DNA of 64,000 bases, taken from Edolisoma coerulescens (Eukaryota > Chordata > Aves > Passeriformes > Campephagidae). Below the pieces are notes generated by a model. That model was not told where the DNA came from, ran no database searches, and saw only the letters and a list, made by a program, of their open reading frames with translations. Each line of letters begins with the position of its first letter. Within the stretch, counting starts at the first letter, position 1. Shown here in pieces: positions 1-13,655 of this stretch. The DNA lies in NCBI GenBank assembly GCA_013397115.1, contig VWZW01007179.1:1608176-1672175 (forward strand), in the 5' to 3' direction. The position numbers were made by a program, and so were the translations under genes.

Positions 1-700
1 GTGCGGCGGGCGGCTCCCCATTGGCTTCCCGCCCGCGAGGCGAGGCGAGGGTGCCGTGTTTGAATCGCGGGAGGCGGGGGGCGGGCGGCGGCAGCAGCTG
101 CCACGTTGCCGCCGGCGCAGCCCGGCCAGAAGGGGGAGAGGTTCGGCAAAGTCCGGAACCGCTCGGCAATGGCCGGAGGCGGCTGCTGAGACGGGGAGCG
201 GCTGCCGGCTCGCTCTGCCCCGCTCGGTGCGAGGGGGATCGTGGGGTGGGCGCCGCCGGCTCCGCCGCCCGTGAGGGGAAGGGGCGCGATGCTGGCCGAC
301 AGCCTGGTGGAGGAGTTTGAGATCCGCGAGGATGAGCCGTGGTACGACCAGCACGACCTGCAGCAAGGTGAGCCGGGGCCGGGGAGCCGGGGNNNNNNNN
401 NNNNNNNNNNNNNNNNNNNNNNNNNNNNNNTCGGAGCGCCGGAGCCCGGGATCCCCGCACAGCCGCGCTTCCCGCCGCGGGATCGCTGTCAGCGGCAGCG
501 ACTGCGGCCGTCTTTGTCTGAGGGAAGGAGGTGCGGCAGCCGAGCTGAATGGTGCCGGGGTCTCTCTCTCCGCCCGGAGGGAGGGAAGCGGCTCTCCGAA
601 AAGTTGCACCTTGCACGGGAGGTGAAGCAGCTTCTGTTCGGGGCAGGCGCTGGAAGCACCGGGTGGGATGCGCTATTGCGCCCTGTTGAGTTCTTTGTAA
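1..700. promoter_or_regulatory. CDR2: CpG-island promoter region of CDR2
   Basis: The first ~700 bases are very rich in G+C and CpG and surround the first coding exon of CDR2. An inverted CCAAT box (CCATTGGC, 18-25) lies about 265 bp upstream of the start codon and is a plausible NF-Y site. No TATA box is evident. The island is interrupted by an assembly gap at 393-430, just after the exon 1 donor. The transcription start cannot be fixed from sequence alone, and the island may continue to the left of the window. Confidence 0.7.
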
Positions 701-3700
701 GGGCTTCTAGTCGATGAAGTTGTAGTCGTAGCAGTGCTCGATCAGTCGCAGGTTCCTTATTAAACACTTTTTAGGTTTTCTTATTAAAATACCAAATAAC
801 TCCCTTGTGCCTCAGAAATATACATGTGTAGCTTCTGTATGTAATTCTATCAATAGGTCTTAAAACACTGCATGCAAGAGGTAAATGCTGTTCTCATTTC
901 ACAGGAATACAAGTATAACTGCACTAAAAATCTTTTAACAGCCGTGATACGGAAAGAATGTGCAATTTCCTTAAGAGCTTAGTGGCATTTATGACTGGTA
1001 TTTACTTAAGTTACTTAGTTCTACTTTTTGTTCTTAAACCCGAGTTTGTTTTGAAAGGCCAGCTCAAAGTGAAGTGGCATCCTACAAACCTGCTCCAGTC
1101 TTACGCGTTTTGCTTTCATGTTGAAATACATTAATTTTTGGGATTGGTGGGGGCTGCTGTACTGTGAACCATAGAGAAAGCTAAGCGGTATTCACACTGA
1201 GATCGGGCAACTGACAGCAGAAACTTTTTTTAAAGCCATGAGCAGGTCTCTCTAATTGTATGCTGTATAAAATAGCTAACTGTTTGAAAGCTGTATTTAG
1301 GTACTCTTCACCCAAAATTGCTGTTTTCCTGGCTCTAGGATGCAAACAAATCGGTTTAAATAAGATCCTGAAACTACAGTTTGCTGTCAAAGGGAAGAGA
1401 GTGAAAAATTTGAAGACATGATTCAGTAATGTTTTCACTATGTCAGTGTTTATGGAATAGAAGACCTACAAAGAGACTTCACAATGTATAACAACTGACT
1501 TCTTGCCTTCTTGATGTTTCTCTACTTTCATCTTTTAATTAAAATGAAGTGAAATAATCACCAGTTGACTCTGCTGTCAGCTTTTAAGAAACAGTATTCC
1601 ATTCTAGAGGTTAGTGCGTTTTGGGGGTTGGTTAATGTGCTCTCGACATGTGAACAGTCTTTTTCCAGAGATTCTCTCTTCTCAAGCTTAAATGGAAGCA
1701 ACTAATTGTCTTGCCAAAAGGAAAAGGAGGAAAAGAAACTGATGGGCGAGTTGAAATGCAAAGAAGGAACTCCTTACAGGAATGTTTTTCCAAATGTTGT
1801 GCCATACTTTATTTCTGGACTCTGAAGGGTACTACTCCTCCTGCTGCTAGGGCTGAGACACATGGATGTGTGTAAACAGGGTAGTAAGAGTGCTTATCAA
1901 GGTCTCGTGAAACCCTTCACAACCCAAACAATCAGTGCATGTTTAAAAACTGATGAGTATGATTATGAGAACCTAGGTTGTAAAACATTAGAAAGCGTCC
2001 TGAAACAAACCTGAAGTCCTTGTCAGCCAGTCTTTGAAACTTAAAATTAGGGTAGGGGTTTTGGAAAACCTTGACAGTCTTCCTACCTACCAAAGATTTT
2101 TGCCTTGACAGCGGAGATGGGCTTTTCTGGCATACTGCTCATGCAAAAAGTGCTCATGGAATTCTTGTAGGGATGGGAACAGCCATCCTGCTGCAATGTT
2201 TTGCTGAAGTATGCTGACCTTTAAAAAAGAATTTTTTTATATGACTGCCCTTTTTGCATCTTGCTGTTACTCACTTTTACAGAATAGAGGGTATTCTGAA
2301 TACAGAATAGGAAATAGGAAACTAAGTAAAAAAATAAAGGTTTAATTTTACAGTTAAGTAAACTTCAACTAGGCTTACTTACACGTCTTGCACAAGTGAT
2401 GCCTTTTGCTGTTTAAAAGAACAGGCTTGATTTTATATTGAAAATTTCTGAGTAATTTTGTTAGGTGGGTTATGAAAAAGGAGAAGAGAAGGATTTTGGT
2501 ACTGTTTTTATCTTTTTTTCAATGATGGTAATGCAGTCAGAAGAGATTGTAAGGCACTGGAAAGTGAGGGCTGCTCAACATCACAGAAGACATCCTTGAA
2601 GTCTTGTTTTGGAGATTTCTGATGGAGCTGGTAAACACCAGTACAACTAATCAGATTTATGAAAACAAAGATCTTTAGATCTGCACATATGCATTTTGCA
2701 TTATTAAAAACCTCTCTGCTTCCATCTTTATGGTGAAAAGGAAAAATGCACGTCTGTCAGAATTTAGCTGTTGCTTTACATAAATTTACAACAGAAAATG
2801 CAGTTTTGCTTCTAGTGTTCTACCATAACTCTCTCCAGAGAAATGTAAATTAACACTTTCCATTTTGTATCTGGAAAACATACATGGCACATCTCACTTG
2901 TAAAATTTGCTCTTAATAGGGCTTCCAGCTACTTGACAATGTAGAAAAATGGATGCAAAAAAAAAATCTGAATTTTAGAAGGGGTGAAATTGTTTCAGTA
3001 CTTGCTTTCTCTAGAGTTAAGGTTTTATTGTATGTTCCTTAGCACTCCCGCTTGTATTCTCCTCCACAGAAACAAATTGTCTTAATTATAAAAGTGTTTC
3101 TCCCATAGTAACCCATTTGTGCTTCTGCCAGTCTAACAAACAGAATGAGTGTGAAGTATGACATGAATTCTATTACTCACCTTGTATTGCAAGTACTGTG
3201 TGGTATGTGCTAGTTGATTCAGTAGATGAGGGGGCATTTAAGAATGAAACTATAAACTCCTAAATGTACTTAAACATGAAAACAAACTTTCACTTTGGGA
3301 AGGGAAATGGTAGTAATTCCATTATGCATCATGTCTTTAACATAATCCTAAATCCTCTCTAAAGCTCTTATTCTACTCTATTAAAATAAAAGAATAGACT
3401 ATTTAGTCTTTGCCTTGAATGATGCTAGTACTGTTTTAAAGATTGTGGCTCCTAGTAAAGATCTGTGCAGTACAAGAACTTGTGGAGCAGGACTCCATGT
3501 TCTATAGGATAATGAATTCACTGAATTTGAAGACTGCAGTACTCTGTAATGAGATAGAACAAACAGCTTGGTGTTTGACTGGGAGTTATTCTGTCCATGG
3601 GTAAACAATGTACAATCTGTTTACCAAATGGGAAAAATTTAAGCAGGATGCCTTAAGGTTTCATTATCCAGATACTTTAAATCCAGCTCTGGCATAGGCT

Positions 3701-6700
3701 GCTTCATGATGAGTGGTGCTACAGTAAAAAAGTGATGTGAGGATAAACTCCTAGGTACAGACCAGGATGCCTTGTGCCTTCTAATTGTACATCTCTTGAA
3801 ACTGAAGAACTCCCATGCAGTGGGATTTCTTTTAAATAATTTTTATGGCATTTATGCTAAGAATCTGACCTTAAGGTAGTGAACAATGGATTGTGGCTGT
3901 AAAGAATGTGTAAAGAATAGCACAGCCGTTGTTTTGCCAGAATTGGACATCTACAACTTTATAGGCAAATGTTTGTACTGACTTGTCCTTGTAAGTCTGA
4001 ATTTGGTCTGAATAAGATCTTTGGCTTATGTATGGAGATTGAGTAATCATTTTGGACAGGCTGCCAAACTGAAGGTTAGCACAAAACAATCTTGGAACAG
4101 TATTCTATGTATTACAGTTCCTAGCTGATAAGATAAATGAGAGGGGGGAGGAAAGAGGTAGGATGACATGTTAAAGAAAGGGCATTGCAATCAAATGAAA
4201 ATGGAATTAATGCATTCTTTTCTCTGGCTGTAACTGCTGATGATGCAATACACATCTCCTGCTTATTAATTTAAGGCTTCTTGTTGTGACTCAAAGTTTT
4301 TCTTGACTTTTCTTCTGTCTCTTTCTCATGAATGATACAAGTTCCATGTGAGAACCAGCTAGGTTGTATTGCATGCATGCAGGTCATGTGAAGGGAAGGA
4401 GGTGGAAAATTAGAGATTTCTAGAAATCTGTTGGATCCTTGACGTGTAGTACCTTGCACAGAGTAATTACAATTTTAGCATTAATACCAAGATTTATTAC
4501 TTTGTCACAGTTTGCTAGCTTTTAAATTACACTTGTCTTTAAACATAATAATATAGAACATCTAGCACTTCTGATGCTGTTGAGCAAATATCAGGCTTCC
4601 CTCTAGAAAGGAGCTGAGTGTTCAGATGACTTATTTCTTAATTTGCAACAACTACAGTCACTGCACCCTGGAGGTGATTGAAGATGACTGAAGTGAAATT
4701 GAGATTAAGTGCCTGAGAACAAATGACATTTAAAGTGATGTTTTGGAGCACATGAAACAATTCTTGTCACCTGGGTTTATGAACTTGAAAAGCAGAGTAG
4801 CTGCAAGTCTCCATCAGTTTTATGTCTTTTGAGTTTATTGTTTCACCATAAAAAGCATCTGAAACTTTTATTTAGCACTTGGATCCTGAGTGACCTGAAC
4901 TCTGTGAAGGGGTAATGGGTAGGAACAGTCAAGTAAATAAAGAGTCCATCAGCTTTGGCCTGGGTCTAGACTGATGAACATTTACAGGGTCTGCTGTGCT
5001 TATTCTTCTGAGTGCTGCAAAGATGGTGAACCCCAGGAGGAACTGGGCAGAGCTGGTGCAGACTGGGCACAGTGTGGGAGGTGAACACAGCTGGGTGTGT
5101 CTGAAGGGCTTGTGGAGGAACTGAGGGAGTTTCATGAGAGTCTCTGGGTCTCAGGGCCGACTTAGACTTGCTTTAGAGATGTAGATGAATGTTCTGCTTA
5201 AGGGTAAGCTAACTTCCATTTTGGGTACTGCAGATAACTTGGAGCAGTTATAACAGCAATAAGAAAACACCTCAAGTATTTGATAACATGCTTCAGAATT
5301 AGATTAGATTATTGTTTCTCTCATTTACATGCAAACATGATTTCTTTGTTTAGATCTTCACCTTGCTGCTGAGCTTGGGAAGACACTACTGGACCGTAAC
5401 ACTGAACTAGAAGAATCCTTACAGCAAATGTATGCAACAAATCAAGAGCAATTGCAGGAGATAGAGGTAAAGTATCTAAAGGATCCCCGTGAAAGCATCT
5501 AGACCTGCAACATACAGGGTATAAATAAAGATCTGAATTCCTGGAGATCTGATGGAAAATACTGAACAATCTTTCACCACTTCTGCTATTTTGAGAATTT
5601 GAGAACCAGTATAGGTAGATCATACTTAGAACTGTTTTCTCTGACTACCAGAAGCTTTGTGCCACTAAATGTCACGTTGGGTTTGGTTTGTTTAATGACA
5701 AATGACTGGTATTTTTCAGTTTTGTACACAAAAGATACTTCAGTTATTTTTATTGCTAAACTTTGCTGATCTTGCCAGGTAAAATGACATTAAATTATGT
5801 GATGATAAATACATTAATGATTTAAAATATTACATGAGAATTTTAATGAATTCTCACTGAAAATTAAATGCTGATAAGTACAGGAGTGAGATTTAAGTAA
5901 AATCTGAAGATTATCACAGCCCAGTTTACTGGAAGTATGTAAGGGAGCTAAAGTCTACTTCGATGTAAAAGAAACCCTGCAAGGACAAAAAAAAGCCAAC
6001 AAACAAACAACAAAAACCGGAAAAAAAATCCCACTTAAGTAGCATCTAAATATCGGACATAGTGGATTTATTGTCCCATATTTTCCAGGGGAAAAAACCC
6101 AAAAACATAACCATCCTTTCAAAACCACTCATCTTTAGGTAACAGGGTGGAAAAACCTGGCTATTTTTGGCAATTTCCTTTTTTTTTTTTTTTTAATATT
6201 GCCTGTGTTCTTGCAGACTTAGCATTTATCAGCATAATGAGATTTTTTTCAGCTATTAGAGGGCAATGCATGGTCTCTAATAATTAAATTATTAGATATT
6301 CAGTACTTTGCTGACTGACAACATATTGAAAACGTAGTCAGCATTTCAGTTTGGTTCTGGTGTGAATCACAGGGAACAGGCTGTGACTGGTAGATACCAG
6401 ATTTTTACAAAATCTGAGTTCCTTTGTGCTAGCAGTACTTCTGCAGTTAGAGATGGGCATTTCAGCTGCAACTTCAGACTGAAAACTCTCACTATTGTAG
6501 TGGCAACATACATTAGTGACAACATTCTTAGGAAAGAATCCTAAGCTTAATACTCACAGATAAATAGGTGTCTCTAAAGCAGTCAACACAAATGCAGCAT
6601 TTTTAGCAAGTGATGAACAATTTCTGAGCGTTTTTTTAGAAGTTACTTTTGTTTTGTACCTCCTATATTGGCTTTCTTCTGTTATGTGCTAAATGTAGTC

Positions 6701-9700
6701 TTTGTTATCCTATTCATTCTGGGATACAATGGTTGGAATGGCTGATATTTATATTAGTGCCACAGCATTAAAAGATGTATTTACTTATGCAGAGACTGAA
6801 AATAACTCATTGCCATGAATAGTTTTTATAAAAAGATCAATTCTTAAGATGTAGAGAGGACAAACACTTCCAAGGTGCTATACAAATACAGTAGACAAGG
6901 TTCAACACTTGTATGAACAACCATGTTTAAGAAAGCGTTTAGCAGAGTTACAACACACCTTTTGAAATAACACACCAGAACTTTGTGATAGGCAGCTAAC
7001 CTGGCTCATTGAGGGTAGCTGCTTAATAAGCAGCTGTATTTTAACACTGTCTAGAAATATGGAAAATATATTATTGCTAAGCTACATTGATTTACAGAAA
7101 TAGTCTAGTGCTGTTAAGAATGCAATATCCTATTGGTTTAAGCCAGTTTATTTGCTTAAGCTGTTCTGGTGGGTCAGTGTTTATTGACTGCATAAGAGAG
7201 CTTCAGCTCCAGGAAGTGTCATGCATGTCCTTCCAGCAGTGATGTATAGTTGGTGTGTTGCAGGGTCAAGTACTTGTGTGGTCAGACAACCTCAGACATG
7301 ACAGATTAATTTTTTCTCTTAATGTCTTGCTCTACCCAGACTTGGGCAATACTACTTTTTGAAGGCTTTATCTTATACCTCTTCAATCTCTTTCCTCCTC
7401 TCCCCCAAGGAGGGTATGAGATGTGTATTGGATTGTCCTATTAGCTCCCTCCAAAAGGAGAGGGGGAGAGTGGGAGAACAGTTTTTGTGATGCTTCTGAC
7501 ATACAAATAGTGCCTGCACCTTTTATTTGCCCAGCTTGTTGAGCCAAAGGCTGTATTTCTATCTGCTGTCACAACACACTGTCTTTTCAGTTCCATCTCC
7601 TGTCTCAACCTTTTCTCTTTCCCCAGTGCCATTTAAAAGTGTAATAGCAACAAAAAATTTTTCTTCCTCCAAAAAAGTTTCTCTTGCGTCTGGATTTCTG
7701 GCAGAAAAGGGAAAACGAACCCAGAGATCAAATACCCAGAGAAAGCCTCCAGTTGAGGAACTGAATATATTAACTTACTGGCACGAGGAACTGTTACAGG
7801 AATTCACTGAAATGGGAATAAAATTCGCATATGCAAGGTGTAGTACTTAGCTGGTAAAGCAGTTCAGTCTATTATTTTCATACCAGCATTTCTGTCTCTT
7901 GTGGGATCACAGGATACCCTGCTGCACAGGATACATGTGCAAATGGCATATTCAGTCTCTATGCTTGACCTTTCCCAGTTTTCAAGTGCTTGTCTCTGTA
8001 AGCTACATGTGATCTTTCAGCTGGCCCTGTAGCTACTCTGCTGAATTTTTGTACTAGCTTTTACAGTGCAGTATCCATGTAAGTTTTTTGGGGCCTTTTT
8101 CCTATTAATTTGGATCTTATGGGTAGCAAAGTCTAGAACTGGCTGAGAAATCATTCTGAATTATGGCACTGCCTTGCCTGCACTGAAAGAGAAGGGTCAA
8201 AGGCTGTGGTGTGCTTAAGATTACATCTCATATATTAAATACTAACATATTAAGCATTTTACAGCTTTGGATCATTATATCTGACCTTTGTGCTGACACG
8301 TGTGCCACTATCTGATCACTGCAGATGTAATAAAGGCTGGATGGAAACAGCAACTTTATTCCTGCCTGAATCTGTTCTCAGCACTCAGACATTGGAAATC
8401 CTGACACTATCCAATTTTCATGTGCTAGAATGCAATGTGCTGCTTCATGTTAGGTGCTCAGTTGTAGGGGACGTGGATTAAATGTGAACTTCCAAAGTAT
8501 TTATTACATCATCTTTTGGTGGTCTGGTTATACCAGGACAACTGGACAGCAGCCCTGAAGATACTGGAGATGGAAAGTGGAGTGGATGAACTTCCATTCA
8601 TCTTGGAAGTTCTGCTAAAGCCCACTGTAATAAGTGGCAACAGCTCTTCAGGCACCAAAGCCTGGCTCCTGTGCTTAGCCACACTTGTGTTACTGAGGAA
8701 AGTCTGAGGATATCCAGCTCCTTCCTTCAGCTATAACCAATAGGGAAAGTTAATCTGAAATGGGTCACATTGAGATTCTACTGCTAATCTATGTTCTATT
8801 TTTGTGTAAATCCTCTGTCATGTGTGCACAGGCTACAAAAGGATCTAGCCAGCAGCTATCATGTTGATCTTCTAGAAGTCTGTATGGAGCAGTTACTAGT
8901 CCTAGATAAACTTATTATCTGTTCTTAAATTGCCTAAAATGTAAACCCACCAATCTTTTAATGAGGTAAAAGGTTAAGTAGAATATTAGAAGTTTTGAGT
9001 ATGTAACAGGCCTATGTAAAGAGAAGTAATTCTGCCTAGGAGTTTGCTGGATGTTCCTACTTGCAGCTTACTTTTAAGAAGGTAACGTAGCAATACAGAA
9101 TATATTGCAAAATACAAATTCTATGTAAGAACAAAATATTTCAGATTTAAGGGGTTAGACTCAAACAGAAAAAAAACTATCTCATGTAAATGTTCATGTC
9201 CTAGGTGGGAGAATATAAGATACTTTTTTTTAAGAGCTTTAGGTGACTGTGAACTGCTTAGACTAAGAATTCCAAGCTTTCTGATGTTATTCAGGAAACT
9301 AAACAGTCTGTGTAGTTAATTGTAAAACCCAAGAGGATTAAATTGAGAATACTTCATGTGAGGCTTTATTTTTTAAAAAAAGGCCAGGAGACCTTTGTTT
9401 GGGATTACAATAACTGTAATAGTTCCCCGTGAGTAATTAAAGATTTGGATTCAATAACTTGATTATACTTGCTGACACATATTAGCCCACATACTGTCTT
9501 GAGTGTGACCACAACCTAAACTCTGCTGTGCTGAACCTAATGCTGCTTCAGACTGCAAGAACTTAGGTCAGCTGAAAACAAATTTAATTATGGATGGTGC
9601 TACCCAATATTTCAGTTTTTAATGCTGAGAAAGTTGTTGGGTCAACACAGTTAAGAACTTTCTGTTGGAGCCCACTGCAACCTTCAGGCCACAGCAGACA

Positions 9701-12502
9701 GCTGAGGGCTGTGTTGGAGGCTGAAGGCTCTGTCAGGGCTGACTGCAGCACAGCCCCATCAGAAGGCGTGGGCACAGATAAGGACAGCTGGCACCATCAA
9801 ACCCAGCTCCTCCAGGTAAAGGGCTGCTGGATCAGCCTGGGCTGACCTTCCTGACCAAGGCAAGCTGCCTGGTGAGTTACTGATAGTGCCTCTTCAGCTT
9901 ACCAAAGCAAACACGGGAATTTACATTTGTAAAACTCAGGAGTTCCTCCCGGAATGTGAATAAAAATGTAAAAGAGGAGTTGTGGCTTGTGTCCCAAGGG
10001 TAAACCAGTAACAGCAGAACTGTCTTGCAGTACCTCACAAAGCAAGTGGAGCTCTTGAGGCAGATGAATGACCAGCATGCAAAAGTCTATGAACAGCTGG
10101 ATGTGACAGCAAGAGAACTGGAAGACACCAATCAAAAACTGGTTGCAGAGAGTAGAGCTTCACAGCAAAAGATATTAAGGTAACAAACTCTTACAGATTC
10201 CTCCCCCCAGCTGATAATAAGAGCAGTCCAGGTGTATTTGTGTAGTTACTGGGTGCCTGTCTCTGTCTAATGCTGTTCTGCAATACTGGTAAATTGAAAG
10301 GTTCGTTTTATTTAAAGGTCTTTTCACTTTTTAGCTTGACAGAGACTATTGAAAGTCTACAAACACACATAGATGACCTGCAACACCAAGTGGAAGAACT
10401 GAAAAAGCCTGGACGAGGCCGGATGAGCCAGGAGAGATCTGAGCAGCCAAGATCAATGCACAGTTTCTCATGTTTGAAGGAGCTGTATGACCTCCGCCAG
10501 TAAGACTTCTTACCTTACATAGTAAAGAACACTGAAACTCTTTTAAGCAAAGCTTTAAAAACTAAGACACAAGCACAGATACCAGAGAAGCTGGAAGAAA
10601 AGTTATCTGATGTTCACAACTAGCAAAGTATCTGCACTGTGTGGTGCTGCCATTACTTCTGGCCTGCTTCTATACCACACCAGTAGTGGTGCTCCACTTT
10701 CTTCCCCAGAGCCAGCCATATCAAATGGCAGCCTGCAAAGCTTACAACAATTTGCACCCCAGTGTTTTCAGTCAGATAAAGGCAAACACACAGATAATCA
10801 GAAAAACAAACTCAATGCAAAATATTTTCTGTAACTTACCCTTTCCTTGAATGTCCATGGGTATTTCCTTAACTTACCTGAACTTAAGCTGGTCAAAAAT
10901 GATACTAAAAGCTGGGAAAATGGTGCCTGGAGCACTGGGTTGCCTTTTAAATGCAGAGCCATTTGACCCAGCTGAACTGTGTTAGTGGGGGCCATCGGGA
11001 CAATCACGTGGTGAAAGCTCAGACTAACTGCAAGCATAGAGGGCAGTTTTGTAAGGGAAGCACCTCCACAGACAGAACAGGCTCTTGTGTCTGGGCTTCA
11101 GCACTCCATGGAGGTAGTACTCCAGAATAAATCGTACATCCAAAAAGAAGTTATTTCCTGACAAATCAAAAGATAAGTGGATCCTTCAAGCTGCCAAAGG
11201 CTTGTGAAAATACCAGCCTACAGCATAGCTTTGTTAATTATGAAGCTTGTTCCTACCATCAATAGTGACAAAAGTTACAAGAGTGGAGTGCTGTAGAAAA
11301 AATCAGTGTCAGAAAGTACTGTATGGTACAGGGAGGCAATGTGTATTTAAACTTAAATTATAATTTAAACTTGTATTGTTCAATCAGCTTGTCTGTAACT
11401 TGAAACTGTTAACGAGCTGCCATTCTGCCTAAGCTGTGGTTCAACGGTGTGTAAGTCCTTACAAACTGTTCTGATTACTAAATGGACTGACTGGTTAGTG
11501 CAATGGCCCCTGTGAGTGCTCTGAAGTGTGTTAGCACACTGTTTAAATATGTCATTAGTTACCCGGGACAGGAAAACTTTAGGTGTGGTCAGCTGTACTT
11601 CCTATGTTTGATAATCCTTATTTTGTTTCTGCAGGTATTTTGTTTATGATCACGTGTTTGCAGAAAAGATTACTTCAATGGATAGTCAGCTAAGTCCTCT
11701 AGAAGAAGAAAATGAGAAGTTAAAGAAGGCAGTGACAGTTCTGCAAGCCCAGCTGAACCTGGAGAAAGAGAAGAGGGTAACCATGGAAGAGGAATACAGT
11801 CTTATGGTGAAAGAGAACTGTGAGCTGGAGCGGAGGCTGGTCGATACAGACTCGTATCGGGCTCGTGCAGAGGAGCTGGAAGCAGAAGTAGCTGAAATGA
11901 GACAGATACTTCAGTCTGAAAACACGGTCAGTAATGCAGAGAAATTGGTGCCAGAATCCTTTTTCATTTCATTCAAGGAATCTCTAGACAGGGAGCTTGG
12001 TCAGAGCCTGGCAGATGATGGACTTCTGACAGTATCGGAGCCCGAGAAGAAGGCACTGAAACGGAGCAGCAGCGAAAGCATCCTGAGCAGTGCTGCTGGG
12101 GCAGACATTCTCAGGGGCCACGAAGAAACGTGTATTAGGAGAGCTGAAGCTGTGAAGCAGCGAGGAATCTCGGTACTCAATGAAGTGGATGCTCAGTACA
12201 ATGCTCTGAAAGTGAAGTATGAGGAACTTTTGAAGAAGTGTCAAATGGATGAAGACTCTTTGAAACACAAGGCTGTACAAACGCTGAAGCAGTATTCCAA
12301 AGACCTACATGTGGGAAATGCCCAGTATGATCTTTCAGCTAGCAATCAAGAATTCACAATTGCTGAGCTAAGTGACTCTTCCACAAATGCTCTCCCTGAA
12401 TATAAAGCACTCTTCAAGGAGATTTTTAGCTGTATCAGAAAAACAAAGGAAGAAATAGATGAACACAGAGCGAAGTACAAGACTCTCTCCTCTCAGCCAT
12501 AA
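289..12502 (+). CDS. CDR2: CDR2, cerebellar degeneration-related protein 2 (Yo antigen), 457 aa, complete
   Basis: Five coding exons join in frame: 289-367, 5354-5466, 10031-10179, 10335-10499 and 11635-12502 (stop TAA). All introns are GT-AG. The total is 1374 nt, giving 457 aa against about 454 in human. The start MLADSLVEEFEIREDEPWYD and the end EYKALFKEIFSCIRKTKEE match the CDR2 family closely. Most of the protein is predicted coiled coil: leucine- and glutamate-rich heptads run through exons 2-4 and the first third of exon 5. The family is a cytoplasmic coiled-coil protein reported to bind MYC, and it is the autoantigen of paraneoplastic cerebellar degeneration. ATG 289 is the first ATG after a GC-rich leader and has G at -3. 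Transcription converges on POLR3E. The paralogue CDR2L is the main alternative, but this synteny and the N terminus favour CDR2. Confidence 0.97.
368..5353 (+). other. CDR2 intron 1
   Basis: This 5 kb intron runs from GTGAGC at 368 to TTGTTTAG before 5354. The first ~350 bases are CpG-island sequence with a 38-base gap. The rest is AT-rich, with many short open frames that look like chance. I see no RNA gene, transposon or other recognisable element. Confidence 0.85.
5467..10030 (+). other. CDR2 intron 2
   Basis: This 4.6 kb AT-rich intron is bounded by GTAAAG and CTTGCAG. It contains a T-run near 6179-6194 and no element I can name. The longest open frame (7527-7850) resembles no protein I recognise and has no splice or promoter context. 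Confidence 0.85.
10500..11634 (+). other. CDR2 intron 4
   Basis: This 1.1 kb intron is bounded by GTAAGA and TTTCTGCAG. It splits the Gln codon of the LRQ|YFVYD junction. No recognisable element lies inside. Confidence 0.85.
11635..12502 (+). CDS. CDR2: CDR2 terminal coding exon (about 63% of the protein)
   Basis: This exon starts after TTTCTGCAG with one base that completes the split Gln codon, continues as YFVYDHVFAEKITS, and ends at TAA 12500-12502. It holds the second coiled-coil block (EEENEKLKKAVTVLQAQL). It also holds the conserved segment KRSSSESILSS and the block HEETCIRRAEAVKQRGIS, followed by a further coiled coil (YNALKVKYEELLKKCQ) and the C-terminal EYKALFKEIFSCI motif. The open frame is uninterrupted for 289 codons. 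The match to the long final exon of vertebrate CDR2 is from memory of the family. Confidence 0.96.
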
Positions 12503-13655
12503 CCTTATCTGTTAGTCAACAACACACTTCATATGAATGTCAGAAGACCCCTTAAATGGATGTATTTCTTAAGCACTCAAAATGAATGTTTTGGATTGGC
12601 CCTGTAGTTAACAAGCTAGTTAGTTATCAGCTAGATTCCCTGTTCTGTGTAGCAGTAGATTTGATGTTTAGCACTGTCACACAAACGAGTGGTTGTAAAG
12701 CAAACAAATATCACAGCTTAATGCTACACTACTACTTCATATTACACTTCATCTCTGGCCAGAGCAGTGACTGACACTTGTCTCCTTATTCCAGTTCAGA
12801 AATACCAGAGCTAAGAACTCTGAATCTCTCACAAGAACCAGGCTGAAGCTTTCCTTTGGTTCACAGGGCTGATCTAGCCCTCTGACTACACTGACGTAGA
12901 AAATTAACAAAAGCAAAGCCCCGACCAGTCTCAGGGGCAGCATCTCCTCAGCTCCAGAAGGAGGGAGCAGTCCAGCTGAGCTTGCTTTGGCAGGATGGTG
13001 GAAAGCTGTGCTTGCTTTAAGCCAATACCATGTTTTCACAATCACTAGGCTCTCCCACAGATTGGTATAAATGTCTTCCTACTAACAAAGGATTTGATGT
13101 AAAGTTTGTGTGGCTTTTTAGATACAGTTTCCTTTGTAGGGCACTTTGTCTTAAGGCAAGATACTGTGAATTGACTCTATGTGTTATTTGGGACCTACTG
13201 TTCTCTGGTGGAATGTCTGCAAAGTACATTTTTAGGTGTATTTGGTAAGTTAGAGAGTTGTTATTTAGCTATTTAACTTTAGAAGTAGCATTGACATAGT
13301 GGAGTAGCTTTAATGTTACATACCACAAACTCCAAGTGCTTCAGGAGACAGGCCAGGTAAAACCTTATATTGTTTTGTCTGTTGTTTCCAGTGTCAGCCT
13401 CTCTGGACCTATTCCATGCTGCCTGGGGGGTGGGAGGGTGGACACAACACTGCCAGCACATATCCTACTGAGAACAGGGGACCACGTTCTTGTTCTTCCT
13501 CTCCTTTTCCACTCCCTAATAGTAATTCATATGGACTTAATTTCTGAAAAACAAAGAACATGGAGATGATTGTTCTTTAGAACAGCTTCGAGCTGTGAAG
13601 AAAACAGATGAAGAGGGGGAAAAAAAGGCACAATAAAAAGGTGACATCCTTCTCC
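12503..13655 (+). other. CDR2: Probable CDR2 3' untranslated region
   Basis: The region follows the CDR2 stop codon. The first good polyadenylation signal on this strand is AATAAA at 13632-13637, which would give a 3' UTR of about 1.15 kb. Further AATAAA signals at about 13935, 14588 and 14728 could be used instead. The end is therefore tentative. Confidence 0.5.

Noticed and set aside
289..330. An extended CDR2 N terminus from the in-frame GTG at 241
   Set aside because: The upstream frame is open only because the leader is GC-rich. ATG 289 gives the conserved MLADSLVEEFE start and is the first ATG.
7527..7850. A 107-codon open frame in CDR2 intron 2
   Set aside because: It has moderately protein-like composition but no recognisable family, promoter or splice context. 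Similar frames are expected by chance in 4.6 kb.
8516..8707. A 63-codon open frame in CDR2 intron 2
   Set aside because: It is short, AT-rich context, with no recognisable domain.
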